Below are positions 1 to 12,164 of a stretch of 64,000 nt of DNA, piece by piece. The stretch is from Acestrorhynchus altus (lineage: Eukaryota; Chordata; Actinopteri; Characiformes; Acestrorhynchidae): assembly GCA_034509495.1 (NCBI GenBank), contig CM067523.1, positions 18,974,379 through 19,038,378 on the forward strand, written 5' to 3'. Each line of letters begins with the position of its first letter. Position 1 is the first letter of the stretch. Position numbers and translations under genes: made by a program. The notes beneath the pieces were generated by a model, which saw only the letters and a list, made by a program, of their open reading frames with translations, was not told where the DNA came from and ran no database searches.

Positions 1-1680
1 TATCTCAAAATCCCCAATTTACAAAAGCAAAAAGAATGAAGGGGGACCTCTGCTGGTCAAATAAAACAAGGGAAGAGGGACTGTTGTCGGTCCAAACAAA
101 ATGAGCACAGTGATTAACCCACCCAGTCCTGGGCAGAAGAAAGATCATGAGATGAAAACATGCAGAAGCGTTTAAAAACATCTACATGTCTACAATGATT
201 TTGGGATAGGGTAACTAATCCCCAATGGAGTAACCTTTTACCAGTCTGCAGACATCAAATGTCTCAGACATTTTGAGCAGGCCTGGGTCAACCACTGTCC
301 CTGAAGCTGACTGTGACCTTCAGAGGTCTGTGTAATTCATTAAAGGTTGACTTTGGTCACCAAGCACCATGACAGTTATTCCTAATTGATGCTGTAAGGT
401 ATTGTGGAAATCCAAACTGAATTAAACTGAAGTCTGAAACAGACTCTTTAGCTAAGAACAGGATTCGTTGCTTCTACTCGTTTTCAATTTCTCAAAGAAG
501 TTTGTCGAGAACCTGTAGAGCAGTGGATGGCCGAAGAAAATGTTCTGTTGTGAGCAAAAACTCTTCAGATCAAGAACACTCTCAAGGTTGTACAGGCTGA
601 GTCAAACACAACGATAAAGCGAGAGAATATACCACAAGAACCTCAGAGGGTTTAAACACATGATGCAAACCACAAGTAAGCCTCAAATACATAAAGGCAG
701 GTTACAGTTCGCTAGAAAGCCCTAGAAGTTCTAGTTCAGATGAGAGGAACATGAACTTAATCTTCTTCAGACGATTAAAGAAAAATTCAATCTCAAACCT
801 GCTCACGATCTAATCTCAAAAGGCCCTCGTGTGAAATGTGGTCCATGTGGCCACAATGGAGGGGGTGCAGTCTTCTTTATTGATGATGTGACTGCAGTCG
901 GCAGCAGCAGGAGGATTTCAGCAAATGTCCAACCAAATGTCTGGAAAATCAATGGTTGGTCCCTTATACAACAGCAGGGCAATCATATTAAACATACTGC
1001 TAAAAGCAACTATGGGCTTTTAGAGCCAAAAAGAGTGGAATTCATTCTTTGGCAGCCCCACTAGAGCAGGATTTCATTAACAGAAGACAAGACGAAGGCA
1101 AAATCCTCAAAACAAGCAAAAGGCTGAGAAAGGTGTCTGTGTTTCTGAACTTCAGAAAGAACACTGAATTCAAAGGATTTGCAGCAGAACTGAAAAAAAA
1201 AAACCTTTTCAAGTGCAAACATCTTACATCTAGTCTATATTTCATCACTGTCACACAAAAAAAACATGACAGTTTTAACTATTTGAAATATGATCATTTG
1301 AATCTGCGCTTGTTACACTGGATTTTAATATTTATGTTTTTATCATAGCCACTCATTTTTTTAAGAAGACTTTCAAAATATTTGTTATTCTGTTTATTAT
1401 TTTATATAAATGGGTGCAACTGTAATTGCAATCTCCCCTGGGATTAATAGAGTCTGATTCTGAGTCTTAATAGTGTGGTGTAGTGAATTGATTAGAATGC
1501 TGTAAGTGACTCTCCTTCTCCTGTAAAGTTACTCAGATCTAAAAATAAATATATTGCCAAACTAAAATGTTCCCAATAAATGTTTAACAAACAAATATGA
1601 CAAACATATTTCAAACACACATTGCAATTCGCAAGGAGCTCCCATCCACTGGGGGTGCTGTTTTGTCAATTAAATTCTTA
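1..1680. other. Unique non-coding stretch
   Basis: Complex AT-rich sequence without a recognisable gene or repeat family. The only open frames (about 70-100 codons, near 0.83-1.35 kb, on both strands) have no motif, and those on opposite strands overlap each other, as expected of chance. Short poly-A runs occur near 1.19 and 1.26 kb. Confidence 0.5.
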
Positions 1681-1783
1681 GGTTAACTTAAGTTTAGGTT
1701 ACGTTTGGGTTAAGTATGTTTACTTTCTGAGTTGAGGTTGGGGTGAGGAGAGTTTAAGATTAGGTAATGGTTAAATTTAGGGT

Positions 1784-1825
<42 letters not shown>

Positions 1826-1827
1826 AT

Positions 1828-1893
<66 letters not shown>

Positions 1894-2012
1894 GATAGAT
1901 AGATAGAAAGGTAAAATCCTCCAAAACAAACAATGTACAAATATATATATATATATATATATATATGTGTTGATGATGATGATATTATTATTATTAGTGT
2001 GTGTGTGTGTGT
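1680..2012. repeat. Compound microsatellite with GGTTA-rich flank
   Basis: A flank rich in GGTTA and TTTAGG variants (about 1680-1785) runs into (AT)n at about 1786-1823, a GATA array at about 1824-1908, a second (AT)n at about 1940-1966, then GAT, ATT and (GT)n units to 2012. The GATA array has one visible interruption (a GATAAATA variant), so it is fairly homogeneous and likely to vary in length between individuals. Confidence 0.9.
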
Positions 2013-2559
2013 CATGTTAGGGGTCTCTGTCAGTAGATCTCCGTAACATAAAGGAGATTCCAATTAATTCTGTTTCCAAGTGCTTGCCCTTGAATATGCC
2101 TTGTAATTCTTTGTATCCCTGCGCCCACCGCAAACTGCACCACCATAGCACCACCCATGCATCACATTCAACATGAGCACACAACTCCTGGCAAATGAGC
2201 AGACAGCACTGCTTTGATCTGCCTGTGATATCTGTTGAAATTTCCATCTCACAACAAAGGGACGCGGACGAGAAGCAGGTAAGCCCTCTGGCCTGATCTC
2301 AGACAAACACACAAGGCTACTTGTGCTCAAGAAGTGGCATGGGTCATTAAATCTCCCCCACGGTAGAGAGGCAGATGAGAGCGAGAGTTGGGGAAAGGGA
2401 TTTGGCTGTTGTCAGGGAACAGGCAGAAGAAACTTTCAGCACGTGGGGGTACATACATCTCAGTAGACCATTAGCAGAAAGATCGTCCACCTCGAAGAGA
2501 AAAGGTTACAGTCAGATCTGATCTAGAACCTAGAATGCATTCTGTGACCTCACCCAGTC

Positions 2560-3245
2560 TGGGCTGGTGCCACCTTTTAATTCACGATTGTTCCACTCTT
2601 CCGTGCAGAATTCTTTCAGTCTTTGTGCAGGCTGTCTTATATTCTCAAGGTTCCTGGTGGATTCTATGATGGAGATCTCCAGGCTCTGCTACAGCAAAGC
2701 CCCAATCAACCATGAACCCTTCCGAGGTTCTTGTGCTCAAATGTTGTATTTGGTTTGCACCAAACATGTCTTGTGTGCCCAAATAATTCAATGTTAGGTT
2801 CTTCTGTCCAAGCACATTGTTCCAGTAGTCCTGCTCTTTGTCTAGGTGCTCTCTGTCAATTATGTCTCTGTCTCTGTCTACCTGCAGTTCCCGTGGTGAC
2901 AATTCTGTATGCATCTTATCATCAGCTCTTGGACTGAACCTGCTAGGATGACCTGATCTGACCATGTTATCCGTGGTTCAAATATCATAGCCCGGAGCAG
3001 GCTGATTTCTAATTGTCTTTCAGATCCATTCCCAGACTAACCTTCATCTACAGCATTCATTCTGAAAGCTTCAGTGAGCACGTTGGATTTTGCCATGGTG
3101 ATTCCACTCACTTTAACAATCAAGTGCAAGACAAACTAAGGTCTGAGGTTTAAATAGACACCATCTCCCAAGGTCCTCTTTAATGATGGTCTAATTAGCT
3201 ACAGATGATATGCTCCACCTGACTGTGGGGGTGTTCTAACCTCAC
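2560..3245 (-). pseudogene. Tc1-like transposase relic (DDE domain)
   Basis: Read on the minus strand, the segment from about 2965 down to 2645 is open for 106 codons and contains EHLDKEQDYWNNVLG. This matches the stretch just before the first catalytic Asp of fish Tc1 transposases (EHLD-PQDFWNNVLW-TDE). The downstream match continues in shifted frames (a CKPNT-like and a GGL-like block), so the copy is broken by frameshifts. The DNA from about 3090 to 3245 resembles the 5' non-coding part of such elements. The phrase CCATGGTGATTCCACTCACT near 3095 recurs in the relic near 34.08 kb, so both belong to related elements. No intact inverted repeats were found, so the boundaries are approximate. 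Confidence 0.75.
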
Positions 3246-4044
3246 AGAACATTGTATCTAACAATATCACGATTGGATTTAAAATGGTGGAGATATCACG
3301 ATGTTTAAATATGATGGAAGGTGTTCAATGTGTTTTCACAAAACTAAGCTTAGAGGTATCTTTAGAGTGTAGTCTGAGTTTCTTTGGATTGGACTGGATA
3401 AGAACACCTGCGAAATGCATGTAATGAAACACTTCCCTGCATTTCACTCACTCATGGAAAAAAAAAAAAAAAAAAGAAGTTCTTAAAGTCATTGTTTCCA
3501 ACTCACCGAAGAACGAGAAGAACAAAAAAAAAATACTCCATGGTTCTCACTTCATTCTTAGAGCCTTTTCTTGCTTGTGGTTGAATTATGGCCTTGTGAT
3601 CTGCATGCAGGTGCTGCTGAAGCAAAAATGAAATTGACCGAGGCAATGAGGTCAATGAAAAATAATTTTGAAAGGCATAATAGCTCATTGAATGTGTGGA
3701 GTTTTAATATTTGTAATGAAAAGCGAATCAAACTGGGAGGCAGCGTGGTTGACTTTACCATTATTCTGATGTTGGAAAAAAAAAACGTGTCTTAAAGCTC
3801 CATTTTACACAAGGAGTAATAGAAAACAGTGCAGGTTATTGGTGATATGTATTCTATAAGCCTTTAGGGTTCTATAATGAGTGATATCAATGCATTACAA
3901 GGTTAATGTGCTTACAGAGCACTTATTTGAATTTACAGAAAAAGAAAGAAAAGAATTGTAGTGTCAGATTAATTTGAAATATTCAAGGCCGGAGAAACAC
4001 AAACGTTTCCATCTTTCTTGAAATTTATATAATCACATTTTTCT

Positions 4045-4082
<38 letters not shown>

Positions 4083-4560
4083 ATGCAAGTACAGTGTAAA
4101 CTGTGCCCTGACTTGACCTAAGTAAGTGCTTACAGTGCACACACCAACTGCTTTACTTTGCCTAATGATTACATGCTCATGAGGGTCAGAGGGTGGTCTT
4201 GTTCTGTTAGCCCCATAGTGGTCACCCCTACTGTTGAATGGAAATCAATTTGGATACCATATGGTGGATTAACTGCCACCGTTAGTTAAAAGATTCTTTA
4301 AAGGATTCTCACATAAATATGTCCTTGACTCTGTTCACACATGGCATTAAATCACTGGATGACCCACTCATTACTGGTCAGCACAAAGTTGAGGTCTGAG
4401 CAGGGTGCAGTCATCGGCTGACCCCCACACACCGACTTAGGCTAGCCACTGACCTAGTGCTCGGTTCTCCATGCCTTCCCAGCCTCTGCAGGTCCATCCT
4501 CGGACCAAATATTTCCCTGTATACAAACCTAATTTTTTAATTTCCTAAGCATATTTTTAA
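3246..4560. other. Unique stretch with a GT array
   Basis: No gene seen. It contains a poly-A run near 3460-3475 and (GT)n at about 4049-4080. The rest is complex sequence with short chance open frames only. Confidence 0.5.
4049..4080. repeat. (GT)n microsatellite
   Basis: About 16 uninterrupted GT units following a short CT run. Confidence 0.95.
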
Positions 4561-4830
4561 TTAATTTTATTGTAGAAAATAAACTAAGACAAACATTACA
4601 AACAACAGGGAGGATAAAAATAATGAGGTCTGATATAAAACATTTCTTAATGTTGTTGTTGATGATGTGCTGAAAATTATTAACTAAACTAATTTATAAC
4701 GATAATGAAAAAGAGATAAATGAATAAATTGGAAAAACTAAAAAAAAATTGCAATAAAATGTGATAGTGAAAGATAATGAAATGAAGATAAATTAATAAA
4801 TTGGACAAATTAAAAAAAAATTGTTTAATA
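4560..4830. repeat. AT-rich block with internal imperfect repeat
   Basis: Very A-rich sequence. The phrase AATAAATTGGA(A/C)AAA followed by an A-run and TTG occurs twice (near 4722 and 4795), suggesting a local tandem duplication of about 75 bp. Confidence 0.5.
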
Positions 4831-5690
4831 CTCTGATTAACTGCTGGTGGACCACAGAAAATGCCAATGGACTCGTAATGCCATAAATGGTCTAAGAGTG
4901 GTTCACTGTCCTCTTGCTATCAGGTTGGCTATTTCCGAGAAAATGCATTTTGAATTGCAGTATAAACAAAACAACAAAGATTGAGATGCACTAATAGGTG
5001 TGTCCTGATTAATGTAGGACGAGGGAAAAATTGTTGCAATGTTTTGGCCAAAACGTCACTTTAAAACTGATCATGTCAGATCAGATCTTGCTTTATCGGT
5101 CAATTATGTTTGTGTATAAACAAAATCCATCTTTGTTTATACAGTCGAGCTCACAGTTCTCAGTAGCGTGTAATAAACATTACAGCTACGTTCCCAACGT
5201 TGCGCTTTCCATACGGCAAGTCTTCCAGCATTTCTTTGGCAACCTCAAGAGTACGAGGATGGCCAAAACATCCAAGCAAATAAACAGGAATATTGATTAT
5301 TTTCCATTAACTCAGATCATTTTACTAGGCTAACGATAACGTCCCATTGTATTCAGGGAGCGCAGTCCCTGTTTAATATTTGTTTATGCAACAGTTGTGA
5401 CTGAAACACTAAATATGCGTGGCATTTCAGCTACAGATGGGGAATGGCGCCTGAAACAGATTGCTTAGCAAAGCCACCATTAGCTCCTCCAAGAAGGAGA
5501 AACACAGCCTCATTCATCAGCTCTGACACTCTATATCTCAACACCTGAGAGATGACTAAACTCATACACTCCCATCATTTCTCATCCACACAGACCACTG
5601 GTTTTTTCACAGTGTCAGGACATGGGGTCATACATATATGTCCCAATATATACTGTACATACTGTACGGGTGCACCTATAATGCTGTGGT
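4831..5690. other. Unique stretch, nothing recognised
   Basis: Complex sequence. A 100-codon frame at 5031-5333 (+) shows no domain, no convincing start context and no splice-site logic, so it is not called as a gene. Confidence 0.45.
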
Positions 5691-5699
5691 CCATATGCC

Positions 5700-5930
5700 T
5701 TATATTACACTGCACTCTTACAAATAATGGTGCTACAAAGGTTTTGGCTCTGTCAAAAAGAGATATGAAAGAAATGCCTGGAGAACCTTTAAAAGGCTTA
5801 ATCAAGGACAGTTAAATGTTCTTTATTAAAAGGCTCTTTATAGACTCACAGCTCTCAAAATGTTTCTTTAAGAAACTGTAAATGTATTTTTCTATGCCAG
5901 CGCTCAAAGAACCCATTGTAGGACCTGAGG
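5700..5930 (+). mobile_element. Decayed dispersed repeat (MITE-like)
   Basis: The sequence opens with ACTCTTACAAATAATGGTGC and carries repeated AACC and GGTTCTT-type phrases (GGAGAACCTTTAAAAGG, AAGAACCCATTG). This resembles a common teleost repeat built from such phrases in both orientations. The match is from memory and the copy is diverged. Confidence 0.4.
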
Positions 5931-7028
5931 GTGGCTGATGGTGGAACTCGACAAAAAGCCATGCAGTGTCTGTTTACAGAGAAGATCAGCACAGAAACTG
6001 GGCTCTTCCTCAATAACTTTATTGATCGACAGCACATTCCGACCATTGACTTTATGTTTTTTTGGGGTTATTATAATGCTATATAGAGTTAATTACAGGT
6101 AGATAATCACTGACCAATGACTTTGGCAAAATATAGATTTTTCTGTAACATTAGAGGTTAAAAAAGGTCAGTCTTGACTTTATATTCATTGATCATTCAA
6201 CAAAAATCGATTGGATTTAAAAATTGGTCTTTTTTTAACCCACCCCTACTGGCTGGACATCTGTTTTCAAAACTACAGACACTGATATGGAGTAATGTGG
6301 AGTAACCTACTCCCCCTATAGAAGTCACATGATAAACAAAATAACTAAATAAATAAACAAATAAATAAATAAACGGTTAAATTCATGGAACTGAACAAAC
6401 AGCCTAGTAATAAGTGTAACTGGAACACTAGATGGGTACTTAGGTGAGGTGTCACATACTTTGCTTTCGTTCAGAAACTAAATAGAATATATAAATATGT
6501 CTTTTTTCTTCTTGACGACAATCTATTAAATTCTTAGAATGATTTTTGTTTGCTTTCTTAACATTCAGCATCAAAATCTGAGATTCCTGAAAACCCGATT
6601 TCATGAACTTATACGTATTCATACTTAAATCCGACAGTCGTTTGTATAAATCTTTAAATTCAAGCAGAATATCAGTAAAATCACAGGCTGTGTGATATTT
6701 ATTTATTTACTTATAACTGTTTAACAGAACAAAAGGTTATTTGACTGGAAAGACCTTCTCTTTGCATCCATAAAAATTACCCTAATAGTGGTGTAACTGT
6801 TTATGCTAACCTTCATAGCGTCAATCAAGACACCTTATAAATGGTCCTACATAGCTAACAGTACATCAGTCAATCCCTGCTGCAGTTTCTCCTGTCAAGC
6901 TCCACTAGCTCACCAGTGTGGGTTGTGGAAACTTGATCTTATGATTCTCTCCCTCTGAAACACTTCTACCTACACATGAGGTAGAACACAATAGTCTTTA
7001 AGTTGCTGTTTCCAAATGATAAAAAATC
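5931..7028. other. Unique stretch with a small AAAT array
   Basis: No gene or family recognised. A run of AAAT units lies at about 6340-6375. Confidence 0.45.
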
Positions 7029-7745
7029 ACATTCACCCTAATGAGACTGTATCTCCTCCTCCTCGGTATATCACAATACCTACATTTTAGAGTTATTAAA
7101 TTCACTCTAATGAGAGGCTATAACTCCTCTCCTCAGTGTATATCACAATACCTACATTTAGAGTTATTAATATTCACTAATGAGGGCTGTAGCTCCTCCT
7201 CCTCAGTGTATATCACAATACCACCATTTAGAAGTTATTAATATTCACCCTAATGAGAGACTGTAGCTCCTCCTCCTCAGTGTATATCACAATACCTACA
7301 TTTAGAGTTATTAATATTCACCCTAATGAGAGACTGTAGCTCACTCCTCTCAGTGTATATCACAATATCTACATATGAGAGTTATTAATATTCACCCTAA
7401 TGAGAGACTGGCTCCTCCTCACTCAGTGTATATCACAATATCTGACTAGAGTTATTAATATTCACCTAATAGAGAGACTGTGGCTCCTCCTCACTCAATT
7501 AGTATATCCCCTAAATACCTACATTTAGAGTTATTAATATTCACCTAATGAGAGACTGTAGCTCCTCCTCCTCAGTGTATATACAATACCTACATTTAGA
7601 GTTATTAATATTCACCCTAATGAGAGACTGTAGCTCCTCCTCCTCAGTGTATATCACAATACCTACATTTAGAGTTATTAATATTCACCCTAATGAGAGA
7701 CTGTAGCTCCTCCTCCTCAGTTTATATCACAATATCTACATATAT
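7029..7745 (+). repeat. 73-bp tandem satellite, locus 1 (about 10 units)
   Basis: About ten head-to-tail units of roughly 73 bp. Each unit holds GAGTTATTAATATTCACC, then CTAATGAGAGACTGTAGC, then CTCCTCCTCCTCAGTG, then TATATCACAATACCTACATT. TATATCACAATA landmarks recur near 7063, 7138, 7208, 7281, 7354, 7428, 7578, 7650 and 7724; the unit near 7500 has a mutated landmark. The first units and those near 7320-7520 are the most diverged; those near 7530-7720 are almost identical. A degenerate unit may continue to about 7800. The same repeat, in the same orientation, is at 61888-62192. Confidence 0.95.
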
Positions 7746-8605
7746 GTTATAAATAATAATTACGCTAATGAAAGAGACTGTTGCTCCATGTCAGTATATA
7801 TTATAGTGCCCCATATCAGACTAATGGGCTCCACAACACCTCTGAAAGTGTCCTGTAGTTTATGTCATGTTAAGACATTACTAGCTGATTTATCACCATC
7901 CAACCTCATTCTTTAACCTTAATCCCCAACTGATCACAAAAGTACTGTAAGGAGAACCATCATTCAAAAGAACACAGTTCCTCTGCTCCACAGCTCAATG
8001 CTGCGGGGCTTTATACCCCTCTAACCCACATCTGGCATTCTGCATGGTGCCAGTGGTTTCATGTTTATCTGCTCTTTATTGATGCTTCTTTACAGGGACT
8101 AGAGTGAAGCTGTGTGTCCATTTGGAGTCCAGAATTAAACACCTTGACTTTTGGGGCCCTCCATCAGGCCCCCAGAAAGCAATTATATTTTATATTCATA
8201 ATTAATTTCTCCATTTTTACAGCCATTTAATAGTTTACCAACATTTAATCACGATCATCAGTGGAGATCTCTCTAAAGCACTGCAATATGTCTGCATTTA
8301 TAGTTCCGTCCTGTTAAATGACTGTTCTGACACGCCAGAGGAACCAAATCTGCTTTAAAGTTCCTTCAGCAGAATCTGTTTCTCTTCAATTAACCCGACG
8401 TCCTGAAGGAATTCGGAAAGGTCCAAACTAAACTTTCACATGCTGTCAAAGAGCGACCATCTGGGACAGTCTTCAGTCATGACAGTTTCAGTATTGCATT
8501 TTCGAACAGTTTCCAATCTGTTTCATTCTCACATCATTGGAAGGAATCATAAATATGGAAATAGTGCCGGCCTCCATTTCTCAAGCTCTGATTTGTCTCT
8601 TTCAA
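7746..8605. other. Unique stretch, possible conserved element
   Basis: Complex, repeat-poor sequence, for example around 8180-8430 with several TTTAAT and ATTAA cores. No gene seen. Possible regulatory or conserved DNA, not testable from one sequence. Confidence 0.3.
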
Positions 8606-8609
8606 AAGA

Positions 8610-8762
8610 CAACGACATATTTTATTTTATTTTTTTATTTTTTTTGTTGTTTTTTTTTTGTACCATTAGTATTTTATACAGTGTGATTCCGATTTTGATT
8701 AAGTCTAGTCATGTCCTTGCATGTTTATCTGTTTATTTATTTATTTATTTATTTATTTTTTA
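8610..8762. repeat. T-rich tract and (TTTA)n
   Basis: T-rich from about 8620 to 8660, then about eight TTTA units at 8726-8760. Confidence 0.85.
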
Positions 8763-9101
8763 ATATGACAGTGAAACTAATAAAAAACATCATTATACAA
8801 TGGCCTCATGATCACGATGGAACACCTGCAGCAAAAATATACAGAAATATACATGGAGCAGCTGTGGCCAAAATAGATGAACTGCCCCATCATAAAAACA
8901 TAGTCTAACAATTAAACCATTCAAGTTCTGTTTAGGGGCACCGTGGATCCCTGAGCATATTTAAATGATTAAAAAATACCCTTAATTATAATCTCAACTT
9001 AATACTTAATGACTTACCCAGAGCTGGTCCTGATCGGTGTGCTGCTGTAGGCAAGATTTTGGATGGTGCTCCTCGCAGGATGTCATGTCTTTGGGGTGTT
9101 T

Positions 9102-9103
9102 GT

Positions 9104-9147
<44 letters not shown>

Positions 9148-9182
9148 AAACAGAATTGAACTGTAAAAATATAATTATAACA

Positions 9183-9213
<31 letters not shown>

Positions 9214-9300
9214 ATACAATAATATATAAATATAAAAAATAAAGGTAAACAAACAAGCAAACAAACAAACAAACTAATTAATTAATTAATTAATTATTTT
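9102..9300. repeat. (TTTA)n, A-rich, (CAAA)n and (AATT)n cluster
   Basis: TTTA units run to about 9146, followed by A-rich sequence near 9180-9245, CAAA/CAAG units near 9246-9273 and a short TTAA/AATT array to about 9296. Confidence 0.9.
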
Positions 9301-9774
9301 CTCAAGGGGTGTCTAAAGAAAACAGTGCCCATCTTCCCAGTAAGAAAACTCCAACATCAGCTTTCTGAGCGAGTTGCGTTCGATACATGTGTCACATGAT
9401 CACAGTTAACAATAGCTGAGATCATACGGGCAGAGACGCTGGACTGATTTTCCTTTCTGAAGGCTTTAGTTTAGAGATTTGGGAAAGTGTTTAACAGCCA
9501 CCCAAGGATCTCAGCTGCAGTTCATTAATCCTTACATTCACTCTGTGTCACAGTGACACTCATTTACTCGCGGCGTATTCTCCGAGAGGTAAATAAAAAC
9601 GGATAAAAATCTAAATGTGCATAAAGATCCGCAGGGAAATTTGATCTCTGGATTTCACTGGAGCTGTTTTACAGCAGAACATGCAAACAATGTAACATCT
9701 GAACAATAACAATTACGCATTTGCTTTATAAACAGCTCTGAAGAGCAACTTATGGTACACAGACGTTAGCAAAT
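9301..9774. other. Unique stretch, nothing recognised
   Basis: Complex sequence between the simple repeats and the SINE. No reading frame or motif supports a gene. Confidence 0.4.
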
Positions 9775-9966
9775 ACACACACTAGGGGGCAGTGAGCACA
9801 CATGCCTGGAGAGGTGGGCTGCCTTATCCACGGCACTCAGAGAGCAGTTGGGGGGTTCAATGCCTTGCTCACAGGAACTTCAGTCATGCCCTGCCAGTTC
9901 AGGGAATTGAACCGGCAACCCTACAGTCGCACGGCTAGTTTCCTAAAAGCAGGCCACAACTGCCCC
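9775..9966 (-). mobile_element. tRNA-derived SINE (family 1), antisense
   Basis: On the minus strand it begins GGGGCAGTTGTGGCCTGC and has a Pol III B box (GCCGGTTCAATTCCCT, 9902-9917 on the plus strand as its complement). A GC-rich body and a plus-strand CACTAGGGGGCAGTGAGC follow. This layout matches a common teleost tRNA-derived SINE. The A/T-rich 3' tail is missing or unrecognisable. Related copies lie at 21452-21735, 38119-38198 and 38505-38560. Confidence 0.8.
9779..9792 (+). promoter_or_regulatory. CTCF-like core motif inside the SINE
   Basis: ACACTAGGGGGCAG matches 13 of 14 positions of the commonly used CTCF core CCASYAGRKGGCRS, counted by hand. Binding is not shown by sequence alone. 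Confidence 0.45.
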
Positions 9967-10418
9967 AAATGAGGTTGAAACTCACAGTTTGGAGCTGTTC
10001 ACGGTGGAACATTGACACATAGTATAATATCTGAATCTAACGGTATTGAGAACCACAGCACAACACGTTCACCCTGTACTAACTAGTTCTTTCACATCAG
10101 TTGTCCACCAACAACAGATGTCAGTCCAGCGTGTGTACTACAGCACAGAGACCGGTCAGACTGCAATGTTTTCAAGGCACTGGAAGCTGACCAGTAAGGG
10201 AGTCAGAGTGGATTATGTCACACACACTTTGAGAAACATCACTCTAAACAAAATAAACGAGTGGAGAAAGTGTCTTTATATAAACTCTTACTAAAAGAAA
10301 GTGATTTTACTCGAGCATTCATTAACAGCACATCTTCTGTAAACTGTAGGGCTGTATAATTAACACACGCGAAGATCGATATCGGCTGATATTCAGCATT
10401 AAGAGGCAAAATACTCGC
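9967..10418. other. Unique stretch, nothing recognised
   Basis: Complex sequence. An 82-codon frame at 10046-10294 (+) has no recognisable domain. Confidence 0.4.
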
Positions 10419-11170
10419 TCATTTACATTTATATTTATGGCATTTGGCAAAACAAATGTCAGAATGGAGATCTCGATACCCAGTGCTCAACATAAAACAC
10501 TTTATTATGCAAGACATTGTTTATTATAAGCCTTTAATTAATGAATTAAATTGAATTTAATGAATCAAATGCTGTTGAAAGAGATGGTCTTCGGTTGGCG
10601 ATCAAAGACCCCCAGACGAACCCAAACGTTCGTCTCCCAGGTGAAGGTAGTTCCACCACTTTGGAGTCAGGACAAAAAAGAGTCTGCATGCTTGTCGTCC
10701 ATGCATCTTGAGGGATGGTGGGTCAGGACAAGCTGTGTTTGATGCTCGAAGGGATTGTGGAACAGATTGAGTTTTGATCATTGCCGTCATGTATGGAGGT
10801 GCTGGTCCATGTTTTGCTTTGTATTTGCTTTGCATCAAGGTTTTGAACCTGATGTTCAGCTACAGGAAGCCAATCAAGAAACCACAGCAGTGGGGTTACA
10901 TTGCTAAGCTTGGGAACATTGAAAGCGAGACATGCCGTCGTATTCTGGACCGGTCGAGGAAGGCCAGCCAGTAGGGAGTTGCAGTGGTCAGATCTTGAAA
11001 TGACGAAACGGAACAAGCACTTGAGTGCTTCTGGAGAGAAAAGGTGGAATTCTCCTGATGCTTTAAAGGAGGACTCTGCATGGGTCAGGAACCATAACTG
11101 GTCATCTTGGACAGCCTGCACTTCAAGTCAACAAAGTAAATGATGATCGCTGTCCCGAGCAAAATTGAGC
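10419..11170 (-). pseudogene. 5'-truncated LINE, C-terminal end of the RT-bearing ORF
   Basis: Minus-strand frames give FRFVISRSDHCNSLLAGLP, then PKLSNVTPLLWFLDWLPVAE, then YKAKHGPAPPYMTAMIKT, then FVLTPKWWN. These are the ordered motifs at the C-terminal end of ORF2 in fish L2/CR1-like non-LTR retrotransposons (DYCNSLL, WLPV, YKA-N-PAPPY, PKWWNELP). They fall in different frames, so the copy carries indels. At its far end, about 10419-10450, the plus strand reads TTTACATTTATATTTATGGC, the complement of the short ATGTAAA tail such elements end in. Only about 0.75 kb remains, typical 5' truncation. The copy at 30640-31115 is a related but different subfamily in the opposite orientation. Confidence 0.85.
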
Positions 11171-11707
11171 ACCTTTTAAACGAAAGATGCTTAAGTTTTT
11201 GACAAGGAACCACAACTGCAGTGTTTTCACAGTGTTACATGTGTTTCTCCTCCGGCGTCATCATGGTGCAATAGGGTGGGGGATGGTTTTCGCTGGTGTA
11301 ACCTCGACACTTAGTGGGAGTAATTCTTCTCTTGTGGAAAATGTTCTTTCTACAGTCAGGCGCCCAGTGGTCTGAACCACTGGAATGGCACATGAAGAGA
11401 AATACTCTGTGGCCTTAGGGTTAGCTTAGCTACAGCATATAACTCCGCTCTAGGAATATTTAAAGAGCCTGGGGAGTCCCGACGTATGCAACATTCAAGC
11501 TGCGATACAGCTGAACCAGAACACAAGGACAGATATTTAAAGATCAGAAGGGGTTTCATTTCAAGGGCTGCATCACAATTACAGAAAATTCCAATTTACA
11601 ACTTTTTTGGATTCAAACATAAATAGCTCAGGAAGAGAACGTGTTGCCAGTTGTGTCGTTTCTGCACCAAAATTTAAGCCAATTTTCTCAGACCATCTTT
11701 TCCTTTT

Positions 11708-11751
<44 letters not shown>

Positions 11752-12164
11752 TTCACATCATAACCCCGAGCAACCCCCTGCTACATTGAAATGGATGGAG
11801 TGAACAATGCCTGTAAATGAAATATGTTTCAAAGCGGGGCGGGCTCACTTCAGTCATGGTTACACAGACCCCTTTTTGCGTGAGGGTGGATAAAAAGGAC
11901 GCGGCTGATTCTGCAAATATGCGATAGCTTAAACAAAATCCCCGAGCCGTGTCAAGAGCTTTTCGCCTGAGCCTTTGCTCTTTATAACGACACAGCTCCT
12001 TCAGAAGTGACATCGCAAGCTAGTATGAATTATCAAAAACAGTGGGTACTGTAACAGCCATAAAAGGGAATTTCTGCATAATTCGTGGGTAGAAATGTGA
12101 ATACACGTCATCCAGAATGGGGGCTCGGTGTGAAAGCGGTGGTTTACTGTAGATAGGCAGGAGC
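11171..12164. other. Unique stretch with a CA array
   Basis: No gene recognised. It contains (CA)n at 11711-11750. Frames of 60-90 codons on both strands show no motif. Confidence 0.45.
11711..11750. repeat. (CA)n microsatellite
   Basis: Twenty uninterrupted CA units. Confidence 0.97.

Noticed and set aside
1049..1348. 99-codon plus frame as a small gene
   Set aside because: Overlaps a 70-codon minus frame, contains a poly-Lys run from poly-A, no recognised domain.
1680..1790. Interstitial telomere repeat
   Set aside because: GGTTA/TTAGG-like phrases are irregular and not the vertebrate TTAGGG tandem; better seen as microsatellite flank.
5031..5333. 100-codon frame as a small gene
   Set aside because: No motif, no supportive start context and length within chance for AT-rich DNA on six frames.
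7029..7745. CRISPR array
   Set aside because: Units are contiguous 73-bp tandem repeats with no unique spacers, in animal-type DNA.
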